A stretch of DNA of 7,258 bases from DASXAQ01 sp036406615 (GTDB lineage: Bacteria > Actinomycetota > UBA4738). Within the stretch, counting starts at the first letter, position 1. The number at the start of each line of letters is the position of its first letter. The notes beneath the pieces are model-generated. The model had not been told where the DNA came from, ran no database searches, and worked only from the letters and a program-made list of their open reading frames with translations. The stretch covers positions 1-7,258 of the forward strand of contig DASXAQ010000013.1 of NCBI GenBank assembly GCA_036406615.1, written 5' to 3'. Positions 1-4,547 of this stretch are shown in pieces. A program made the translations under genes and the position numbers.

Positions 1-117
1 GCAGCTGCCCGACGTGCGTGTACGTGCCGCCGGCTCCCGGCTTGTAGGCGTTGATCCGCCCGTTGCCGAAGTTGCCGATGAGCAGGTCGTTGCTGAACCG
101 GCCGAAGTCGGACGGCG
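1..117. repeat. 117-bp perfect inverted repeat, left arm (probable chimera)
   Basis: Base n of this arm is the complement of base 535-n, without a mismatch, from 1/534 to 117/418; pairing fails at 118/417. The partner arm lies inside the coding part of the TIGR03118 gene, so this arm is an antisense copy of coding DNA joined head to head with the same gene. Because it starts at the first base of the window and is exact, I infer a fold-back amplification or assembly chimera at a contig end rather than a natural element. No transposase or terminal motif accompanies it. Its forward translation is meaningless and should not be used as the N-terminus of the next gene. Confidence 0.9.
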
Positions 118-692
118 ACTTCCTGTACGCCACCGACTTCCACAACGCGCGGATCGACATGTTCGACGGGAACTTCAACCTGGTCACGCCCGCGGGCGCC
201 TTCCAGGACCCGAGCATCCCGAAGGGCTACGGTCCGTTCGGCATCCAGAACATCGACGGCACCCTGTTCGTCACCTACGCGAAGCAGGACGCCGACAAGG
301 AGGACGACGTCGACGGGCGTGGGCTGGGGTTCGTCGACATGTACGACACGAGCGGCAACCTGCTCGGCAGCGTCGCGCGGCGCGGCACGCTGAACGCCCC
401 GTGGGGGCTGGCGATGGCGCCGTCCGACTTCGGCCGGTTCAGCAACGACCTGCTCATCGGCAACTTCGGCAACGGGCGGATCAACGCCTACAAGCCGGGA
501 GCCGGCGGCACGTACACGCACGTCGGGCAGCTGCACCTGCAGAACGGCAGCGTCATGGCGATCTCCGGCCTGTGGGCGCTGGAGTTCGGCAACGGCAGCG
601 CGGCCGGCGACACGAACCAGCTGTTCTTCACGGCGGGTCCCGGCGACGAGTCGCACGGGCAGTTCGGCATGATCGAGGCCAGCGGCTCCTAG
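117..692 (+). CDS. TIGR03118 family protein, 5'-truncated
   Basis: This is the C-terminal ~190 residues of a TIGR03118-family protein, an uncharacterised, usually exported family of roughly 350-400 residues that may be beta-propeller-like. Recognisable family blocks in order are FLYATDF near 120, YAKQDADKEDDVDG near 276, GFVDMYD, LNAPWGLAMAPSDFGRF (about 390-440), LLIGNFGNGRINAY, ISGLWALEFGNG and the terminal FTAGPGDESHGQFGMIEA, followed by a TAG stop. An ATG at 51 keeps the frame open further left, but its 22 residues come from the inverted copy at 1-117 and are not native, so I start at the first codon where native sequence is plausible. Signal peptide and N-terminal half are missing. There is no PEP-CTERM or other sorting tail after the last block. 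Molecular function is unknown. It converges on the next gene with a 30-bp gap. Confidence 0.85.
   Translation, partial: DFLYATDFHNARIDMFDGNFNLVTPAGAFQDPSIPKGYGPFGIQNIDGTLFVTYAKQDADKEDDVDGRGLGFVDMYDTSGNLLGSVARRGTLNAPWGLAMAPSDFGRFSNDLLIGNFGNGRINAYKPGAGGTYTHVGQLHLQNGSVMAISGLWALEFGNGSAAGDTNQLFFTAGPGDESHGQFGMIEASGS
418..534. repeat. 117-bp perfect inverted repeat, right arm (native copy)
   Basis: This is the partner of 1-117, separated from it by a 300-bp loop (118-417). It encodes the conserved family stretch around SDFGRFSNDLLIGNFGNG in the correct sense frame, so it is the native copy and the left arm is the duplicate. Confidence 0.9.
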
Positions 693-722
693 TCGAAGGC
701 CGTACGAGAACGACGCGGTGAG

Positions 723-1868
723 CTACAGGGCTGCGTAGGTGGCGTAGTCGGCCTCGACCTTCGGGACCATGTCGAGGACGTACTGGCCACCTGCGCAGCC
801 GCCGCACCAGTCCGAGGCGTTGACCGCGCGAGCGGTGGTCATGGCGTCGGCGCACGCCGACAGGGACGAGACGATCGTCTGGTACCCGTGGCCGGACAGC
901 CCCAGCGTCAGGCGGTTGGCCGTCAATCCCTGCCCGAGCGAACGGTAGTTCTGCACGCCGGAACCGTTGAACGACGTGGAGCCCGGCATGTGGTACGTCG
1001 TGGCCAGCGGGTTCCAGGCGGCCTGCGTGAACTCCGCGACCTGCCACGAGACCATCGCGACCATGTTCGCGTGGCAGTGGGAGGCGCCAAGCTGCGACAG
1101 GAACAGCCCCGCCCACGTGCCGTAGGAGACGTGCGAGCCGCCCTGGAAGACGCTGCTGACGGCCGCGAGCTCCTCGGCGCGCAGCTGCTTGCGCAGCTTT
1201 GACACCAGGTCGACGGCCTGGGTTCGAAGCGCGTTCAGGTTCGCGATCGTCTGCTGCTGCGCGGCGATCGCCGCGTCCTTCGCCTGCTGCTGCTGGTTCA
1301 GCTCGTTCAACAGCGCACCCTGTTCCGACAGCAGCTGCGCCAGCGTCGCCTTCTGCCGCGTGAGCTGCGCCTCCACGTTGGCGATCTGCTCGGCGACGTC
1401 GGCGTCCTGCTGCGTGAGGGCCCCGACGAACTGGATCCGGTCGTTCAGGTTCGAGATCGACGAGGCGCCGAGCACCATCTCCAGGGACCCCAGCGGCCCC
1501 TGCACGTACGCGGTTCGGACCAGGGCGTCCATCTCGTCGTGCAGGCGCTGGTCCTCGGCCTGCGCGGTGGCCAGTTCGCCCTGGGTCCAGGCCAGGTTCG
1601 AGGAGATCGCGTCGACCTTCGCCTGGACCTGCGTGATGCTGGCCTGGACGGCGGCGAGCTGGGCCTGCAGGTTCGCCAACGAAGCCTGTTCGCTCGAGAT
1701 CCTGGCTGTCACGGACGCCAGCTGGGCCTTCGCGCTGTTCAGCTTGGAGCGGGTGGATGCGGACGCGCCCGGCGCGGGCGTGCCGATCAGCAGGGCCACC
1801 AGCAGCGTCGCGACGGCTCCGACCGCCGCCCGGCCGGTGCGGGGAAGGAGCACCGCGGGGGACTTCAT
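723..1868 (-). CDS. Secreted PcsB/RipC-type coiled-coil protein with lysozyme-like C-terminal domain
   Basis: A 381-aa exported protein, probably acting on or near peptidoglycan. Residues 1-37 form a signal peptide: Lys/Arg at 2, 10 and 13, a hydrophobic core at 14-29, and an ASA cleavage site before Ser38. Residues 38-250 are Ala/Gln/Leu-rich coiled coil. They contain the block AYVQGPLGSLEMVLGASS followed by NLNDR and QQDADVAEQI, the hallmark of the PcsB-type coiled-coil domain that usually precedes a NlpC/P60, CHAP or M23 hydrolase. Here the C-terminal domain (253-381) is different. It carries NPLATT (286-291), SFN (299-301) and GVQNY (304-308), a pattern I associate with lysozyme/transglycosylase-like domains of actinobacteria and their phages. 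Four cysteines (265, 339, 355, 358) could form disulfides outside the cell. Enzymatic activity is inference. The ATG has no clear Shine-Dalgarno, and a TAGGTT sits 9 nt upstream, suggesting a leaderless mRNA. It could instead be a regulatory coiled-coil cofactor. Confidence 0.8.
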   Translation of the reverse strand: MKSPAVLLPRTGRAAVGAVATLLVALLIGTPAPGASASTRSKLNSAKAQLASVTARISSEQASLANLQAQLAAVQASITQVQAKVDAISSNLAWTQGELATAQAEDQRLHDEMDALVRTAYVQGPLGSLEMVLGASSISNLNDRIQFVGALTQQDADVAEQIANVEAQLTRQKATLAQLLSEQGALLNELNQQQQAKDAAIAAQQQTIANLNALRTQAVDLVSKLRKQLRAEELAAVSSVFQGGSHVSYGTWAGLFLSQLGASHCHANMVAMVSWQVAEFTQAAWNPLATTYHMPGSTSFNGSGVQNYRSLGQGLTANRLTLGLSGHGYQTIVSSLSACADAMTTARAVNASDWCGGCAGGQYVLDMVPKVEADYATYAAL

Positions 1869-1877
1869 GGGCCCAAC

Positions 1878-1883
1878 AACCTA
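1878..1883 (-). promoter_or_regulatory. Candidate -10 element (TAGGTT) for the coiled-coil protein gene
   Basis: On the minus strand TAGGTT fits the actinobacterial TANNNT -10 pattern and ends 9 nt before the ATG at 1868. That would place transcription initiation at or next to the start codon. No convincing -35 is seen at the usual spacing, and no Shine-Dalgarno lies between, which together favour a leaderless transcript. Confidence 0.3.
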
Positions 1884-1954
1884 CCCGGATCGGGCAAAGG
1901 CCGCCACCCCCGACAAGCCAGTCGCGCGAAAACGCAGGTCAGCGGCCTCTTGAG

Positions 1955-2422
1955 CTACAGGAAGGGCTTCAGCACCATGTCGGCGACGATCAGGATCAGC
2001 AGCGCGAGCTCGATCCGCGACGCGAGGAAGATCCGCCGCACGAGCACCGGAACTTCCCGAGAGGCGGCGCCTTCCTGCTCCCAGGCCCTCTTGACCTTCC
2101 CGAGGGTCGGCCCGATGTAGAACGCGCCGGAGACGAACGAGTACGCGAACATCCCAAGGGCGATCGCCACCCAGAACTGATGGAACGACCACGGGCCGAT
2201 GATCACCATCCAGATCCCGAGGCCCAGCAGGATGAGCGAAGCCGGCATGAACACGCGCGTGCCGACGAACTCGAAGTCGACGGCCGTGTCGTACACGCGC
2301 TGCGGGTCGCCGGTGCGGTCGATTCGCGTCCCGAGGACCTGCAGCGCGATCGCGCCGCCCACCCAGGTGATGGCCATCAATATGTGCAAGAACAGGAGCC
2401 AGGAGTACAGCGTGGCGATCAC
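1955..2422 (-). CDS. DUF2269 family integral membrane protein
   Basis: A 155-aa inner-membrane protein of the DUF2269 family. It has four predicted transmembrane helices at about 6-29, 57-76, 83-105 and 131-150. The first carries the conserved LFLHILMAITWVGGAIALQ pattern with His13 and Trp20. His13 is the sort of intramembrane residue that could bind a metal or haem, but no function is established for the family. A short charged loop (31-56) separates helices 1 and 2, and a charged loop (106-130) separates helices 3 and 4. Translation starts at GTG, supported by GGAGG (minus strand, 2429-2433) with a 6-nt spacer. Length is normal for the family. It lies 86 bp upstream of the coiled-coil gene on the same strand, but that gene appears to have its own promoter. 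It is divergent from the small transcription unit to its right. Confidence 0.85.
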   Translation of the reverse strand: MIATLYSWLLFLHILMAITWVGGAIALQVLGTRIDRTGDPQRVYDTAVDFEFVGTRVFMPASLILLGLGIWMVIIGPWSFHQFWVAIALGMFAYSFVSGAFYIGPTLGKVKRAWEQEGAASREVPVLVRRIFLASRIELALLILIVADMVLKPFL

Positions 2423-2530
2423 GGGCAGCCTCCATCGGACGAGGACTCTGAACGTCGGCCCGAAGTGTGCCAGCGAGCCGCGGCCGGCGCAACGACAAGG
2501 CGATCGCGCGACGAATTCTTCGGCGAAAAG

Positions 2531-2559
2531 TTGACGGTGCGCGCACCATGCTCTTTACT
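2531..2559 (+). promoter_or_regulatory. Sigma70-like promoter (TTGACG-N17-TTTACT)
   Basis: TTGACG at 2531-2536 matches the -35 consensus at 5 of 6 bases, and TTTACT at 2554-2559 matches the -10 consensus at 4 of 6, with an ideal 17-bp spacer. Predicted initiation is near 2566, giving a leader of about 38 nt before the 29-codon frame. It is the best two-element promoter visible in the window. Confidence 0.5.
2536..2547. promoter_or_regulatory. 12-bp perfect palindrome GGTGCGCGCACC in the promoter spacer
   Basis: The sequence equals its own reverse complement over all 12 bases and lies between the -35 and -10 elements, where a bound repressor or spacer-distorting activator would act. The binding protein is unknown. 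GC-rich DNA yields such palindromes more often than balanced DNA, so this rests mainly on position. Confidence 0.35.
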
Positions 2560-2575
2560 TGCAAGTTCCGTTGCA
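2557..2575. promoter_or_regulatory. Operator candidate: palindrome ACTTGCAAGT plus TTGCA repeat over -10/TSS
   Basis: ACTTGCAAGT (2557-2566) is a perfect 10-bp palindrome overlapping the -10 element and predicted start site. The pentamer TTGCA occurs at 2559-2563 and again at 2571-2575, a 12-bp step close to one helical turn. AT-containing palindromes are rare in this GC-rich window, so this is a plausible dimeric-regulator site. Its position would favour repression. No regulator gene lies in the window. Confidence 0.45.
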
Positions 2576-2586
2576 TCACCGAGGGC

Positions 2587-2595
2587 AAAGGAGGT
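2587..2595 (+). promoter_or_regulatory. Consensus Shine-Dalgarno AAAGGAGGT
   Basis: All nine bases complement the conserved 3' end of 16S rRNA, and the site ends 8 nt before a GTG at 2604. It is the strongest ribosome binding site in the window and the main reason to regard the very short frame that follows as translated. Confidence 0.6.
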
Positions 2596-2603
2596 GGCAG
2601 ATC

Positions 2604-2693
2604 GTGAATCACACGAAGGGATCGACGACGTGGCTCGTCAAGCTCCCGGCCGCCGCCTGCCGGATCACCGGCGCCTTCGGGAGCGGGTCCTGA
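2604..2693 (+). CDS. Candidate 29-aa small protein or leader peptide
   Basis: A GTG-initiated frame of 29 codons ending in TGA. The peptide begins MNHTKGSTTWLVKLP and ends ACRITGAFGSGS. It has a basic N-terminal half, a short hydrophobic centre (TTWLVKLPAAA), one cysteine (19), and a Gly/Ser tail. I do not recognise a family. Evidence that it is real is contextual: a two-element promoter at 2531-2559, palindromic operator candidates, a perfect Shine-Dalgarno with 8-nt spacing, and GC-rich hairpins directly after the stop. It could be a regulated small protein, a short export or signalling peptide, or a leader peptide. No RiPP-modifying enzyme, transporter or toxin-antitoxin partner lies nearby, so none of those roles is supported. 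Confidence 0.45.
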   Translation: MNHTKGSTTWLVKLPAAACRITGAFGSGS

Positions 2694-2695
2694 CC

Positions 2696-2728
2696 CCGGC
2701 GAGCCCCGCCGGTTCCCGCTGAGGCGGG
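2696..2728 (+). terminator. Tandem GC-rich hairpins after the 29-codon frame
   Basis: CCGGCG (2696-2701) pairs with CGCCGG (2707-2712) around a 5-nt loop, followed at once by CCCGC (2715-2719) pairing with GCGGG (2724-2728) around a 4-nt loop. The first begins 3 nt after the TGA. An alternative pairing, CCCGCC (2705-2710) with GGCGGG (2723-2728), excludes both. There is no U tract, but U-poor tandem hairpins are common actinobacterial terminator candidates. Attenuation is also conceivable. Confidence 0.3.
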
Positions 2729-2829
2729 TCACCCCGATCCCAACCGCCGCTCCTGGGCGTTCGCATGCCCGAATGCGGTTTGTCACACCCGCACGTCACG
2801 ATGTCGACTTCGACGAGAGGAGCACTGCC

Positions 2830-3042
2830 ATGTATCCACCGCTGTCCCCTTCGCTTCGATCGGATCTGCAGCGCGAGCATCACGCCGAGCTGGATCGGCG
2901 TGCGCGTCACCGTTCGCGCTGGGCGCTGCACCTCAGCCGGGCGGAGGCGTTCGCCTCCAGAGCCGGGCCGCGCCGCCGGTCCGAACCGGCTGCGCGCCAG
3001 CCCGAACGGGTCGCAGACCCGTCCGCGGCCGGCGTGGGCTAG
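2830..3042 (+). CDS. Arg/His-rich small actinobacterial protein (70 aa)
   Basis: A 70-residue soluble protein without signal peptide or membrane span. It starts MYPPLSPSLRSDLQREHHAE and contains 14 arginines and 4 histidines. The pattern of a short Pro-rich start, then an L-x-x-EHHAEL-type amphipathic helix with a basic run (about residues 8-40), resembles many short uncharacterised actinobacterial proteins; the rest (41-70) is Pro/Arg/Ala-rich and probably disordered. I chose ATG 2830 because AGGAG (2818-2822) lies 7 nt upstream. An in-frame ATG at 2773 would add 19 residues but lacks such a site and would bury the Shine-Dalgarno in coding sequence. The function is unknown; the basic charge allows nucleic-acid binding, but nothing shows it. 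Its stop codon overlaps the TAGCAT proposed as a -10 element for the next operon. Confidence 0.6.
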   Translation: MYPPLSPSLRSDLQREHHAELDRRARHRSRWALHLSRAEAFASRAGPRRRSEPAARQPERVADPSAAGVG

Positions 3043-3045
3043 CAT
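3040..3045 (+). promoter_or_regulatory. Candidate -10 element (TAGCAT) for the DDAH-like/VOC operon
   Basis: TAGCAT fits TANNNT and shares its TAG with the stop codon of the preceding small gene. Initiation would fall near 3052, giving a ~70-nt leader with a 6-bp stem (CGGGTC 3057-3062 / GACCCG 3069-3074, 6-nt loop). No -35 match is seen at the normal distance, so this is a weak call. Confidence 0.25.
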
Positions 3046-3120
3046 CCGGTCGGAGGCGGGTCTCGACGGACCCGATGAGCGCGTGAGCGAACGGCCGGTG
3101 ACGGGCGGGCGGCCTCGCCG

Positions 3121-3981
3121 TTGACCAGCAACGGCTACGGCGAGGCGGCCAGCCCCACCGGCCCCCTCACGCGCGTGCTCGTTCGCGAGCCAGCCGACGC
3201 AGGCGCGTGGCGCGAGTACGGCTGGCGCGCGAAGCCCGATCCCGCAGCGATGCGGGCCGAACACGACGGGTTCTGCGAACGGCTCCGCGAAGCCGGGGCC
3301 GACGTCGTGGTGGGCACGACGCCCGTGCCGGGCAACCCCGACGCGGTCTACGTGCGCGACACGACGCTGGTCGCACCTGCCGGCGCCATCCCGCTCCGGC
3401 CCGGCAAGCCGGGGCGCCGTTCGGAACCGCCTGCGTCCGCGGCGGACCTTGACGCCGCCGGCGTTCCCGTCCAGGCGGCGATGCCGGAACCCGCGACGGC
3501 CGAGGGGGGCGACATGTTCTGGCTGGACGACGCGACGCTGCTCGTGGGCCGAAGCTACCGCACGAACGACGACGGCATCGCGTGCCTGCGCGAGCGGCTG
3601 CCCGGCGTGGACGTGCTGGCCTTCGACCTCCCGCACCTGCGCGGTGCGAGCGAGGTGCTGCACCTGATGTCGTTGATCAGCCCGCTCGACCGCGACCTGG
3701 CCGTGGCCTTCCCGCCGCTCATGCCGGCACGGCTGGTCGCGTTGCTTCAGCAGCGCGGCATCCGCCTGGTGGAGGTTCCCGAGGAGGAGTTCGAATCCAT
3801 GGGGCCGAACGTCCTGGCGCTCGGCCCACGGGTCGCGCTGGCCGTCGAGGGCAACCCGCAGACTCGCCGCCGGATGCAGGACGCCGGCGTCGACGTGCGC
3901 GTCTACCGCGGCGACGAGATCAGCGCCAAGGGCGAGGGCGGCCCGACGTGCCTCACGCTGCCGTTGTCCCGCGGGGCGTAG
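3121..3981 (+). CDS. DDAH-like guanidino-group hydrolase (amidinotransferase fold)
   Basis: A 286-aa cytoplasmic enzyme of the guanidine-modifying pentein superfamily, closest in layout to dimethylarginine dimethylaminohydrolase, which hydrolyses methylated arginine to citrulline and a methylamine. Against Pseudomonas DDAH (recalled, not computed) the catalytic set is present: Glu128 in ATAEGGD, His181 in VLHLMS, Cys277 in GGPTCLTL. RTN (147-149) and RPG (93-95) match the substrate-binding arginine regions, and VEVPEEE (217-223) is also shared. One difference matters: PDAVYVRD (73-80) has Arg where DDAH has Glu in PDSVFVED, so the substrate may not be dimethylarginine. Arginine-deiminase-like or other guanidino substrates are possible. 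The TTG start is inferred: no in-frame ATG or GTG lies between the upstream stop at 3076-3078 and this codon, and homology begins near residue 16. The ribosome binding site is weak. It is followed 3 nt later by the VOC gene. Confidence 0.8.
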   Translation: MTSNGYGEAASPTGPLTRVLVREPADAGAWREYGWRAKPDPAAMRAEHDGFCERLREAGADVVVGTTPVPGNPDAVYVRDTTLVAPAGAIPLRPGKPGRRSEPPASAADLDAAGVPVQAAMPEPATAEGGDMFWLDDATLLVGRSYRTNDDGIACLRERLPGVDVLAFDLPHLRGASEVLHLMSLISPLDRDLAVAFPPLMPARLVALLQQRGIRLVEVPEEEFESMGPNVLALGPRVALAVEGNPQTRRRMQDAGVDVRVYRGDEISAKGEGGPTCLTLPLSRGA

Positions 3982-3984
3982 TTC

Positions 3985-4422
3985 GTGTCCGCCGCAGCCG
4001 CAGGAGCGTCCGCCGGCGACGGCCCGCCGCTCCCGTTCGCGCAGCTGGACTTCCTGTACACCCCGAGCGGCGACGTCGCGGCCGACATGGCGTGGTTCGT
4101 CGACGTCGCCGGCGGACGCATCGTGTTCGCGATCGAAGGCATGGGGGCGCGCGTCGCGGCCGTCCGGCTGACGCCGGGGCCGCCGCTGCTGTTGCTGACC
4201 GATCACGTCGAGGGCGAGCGCCCGATCATGATCTACCGGGTGGACGACCTGGACGCCAGCCTCGAAGAGCTGGCCGCCCGTGGTTGGGAGCGCCAAGGCA
4301 CCTTCGAGATCCCGCATGGCCCCTGCTGCTCGTTCGCGTCTCCGGGCGGCCATCGCGTGGCGCTGTACCAGCTGGTGCGCCCCGAGGTGGCCGAGCACTT
4401 CGAGGGCCGGCGCGACTTCTGA
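3985..4422 (+). CDS. VOC superfamily (glyoxalase/bleomycin-resistance-like) protein
   Basis: A 145-aa protein with two beta-alpha-beta-beta-beta modules. The first is about residues 19-73 (LDFLYTPSGDVAADMAWFVD to LLLLTDH). The second is about 81-131: IMIYRVDDLDASLEELAARG, then FEIPHGPCCSFASPGGHRVA, ending ALYQL. The DDLDA...ARGW...SPGGHRVALYQ series is typical of VOC proteins. Classical metal ligands are not evident: the usual first-strand His position is occupied by non-ligands and the terminal Glu is replaced by Gln129. It may therefore be a binding protein or an enzyme with altered metal use, not glyoxalase I. GTG begins 3 nt after the preceding stop, so it is probably translated by coupling and functionally linked to the DDAH-like enzyme. 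Residues 1-17 are Ala/Gly-rich and dispensable-looking. Confidence 0.75.
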   Translation: MSAAAAGASAGDGPPLPFAQLDFLYTPSGDVAADMAWFVDVAGGRIVFAIEGMGARVAAVRLTPGPPLLLLTDHVEGERPIMIYRVDDLDASLEELAARGWERQGTFEIPHGPCCSFASPGGHRVALYQLVRPEVAEHFEGRRDF

Positions 4423-4507
4423 TTGCCCATCGCGAACCGCACACCTCCCCCGATGGATGCTTGGGGTCGCCCCCCCGCGTTCGCCCCATCCCGGGAGAGG
4501 ACATCGG

Positions 4508-4513
4508 TAGGAT
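4508..4513 (+). promoter_or_regulatory. Candidate -10 element (TAGGAT) for the phosphoesterase gene
   Basis: TAGGAT matches TANNNT and lies 34 nt before the GTG, leaving room for a short leader with the GAGGGGG Shine-Dalgarno at 4536-4542. A -35 is not convincing at the standard spacing. Confidence 0.3.
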
Positions 4514-4547
4514 CGCCTTTCGTTGAACCGCACATGAGGGGGTTGCC

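Larger units (their letters stand above)
2423..3120. other. 698-bp interval without a long conserved gene
   Basis: No long reading frame here gives a recognisable protein on either strand. Long antisense frames crossing it are Arg/Pro/Gly-rich and look like by-products of high GC. What the interval holds is listed separately: a promoter with two palindromes, a 29-codon frame with consensus Shine-Dalgarno, tandem hairpins, a 70-aa small gene, and the leader of the DDAH-like operon. Positions 2423-2530 contain only the Shine-Dalgarno of the leftward DUF2269 gene and nothing else I can name. Confidence 0.6.

Noticed and set aside
51..116. ATG at 51 as the start of the TIGR03118 gene
   Set aside because: The 22 residues it adds are encoded by the inverted copy of 418-534 and recur antisense at 484-419; they do not belong to the family.
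719..1961. Repeated 11-mer TGAGCTACAGG at 719-729 and 1951-1961, both spanning minus-strand stop codons
   Set aside because: A shared 11-mer is expected by chance several times in a window of this size, and both sites simply encode Leu-stop.
2548..2607. ATG frame of 19 codons (MLFTCKFRCI...) whose TGA overlaps the GTG at 2604
   Set aside because: It has no Shine-Dalgarno and begins inside the predicted promoter, upstream of the expected transcription start, so it would not be on the mRNA. It would matter only if initiation occurs upstream of 2548.
1757..2722. Plus-strand open frame of about 320 codons across the DUF2269 gene
   Set aside because: It is antisense to a well-supported membrane protein and the composition (Arg/Pro/Glu-rich) carries no recognisable motif.
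3006..3022. 7-bp stem ACGGGTC/GACCCGT as a terminator
   Set aside because: It lies inside the coding end of the 70-aa gene, before its stop codon, so it is more likely a by-product of GC-rich coding sequence.
2665..4533. Very long minus-strand open frame opposite the DDAH-like and VOC genes
   Set aside because: The translation is Arg/Ala/Gly/His-rich with no domain, and it runs antisense to two genes with clear family motifs; typical of high-GC shadow frames.
4434..4534. Direct repeat GAACCGCACA at 4434-4443 and 4525-4534 before the phosphoesterase gene
   Set aside because: Ten bases is within chance expectation, and the copies are not positioned symmetrically around a promoter.
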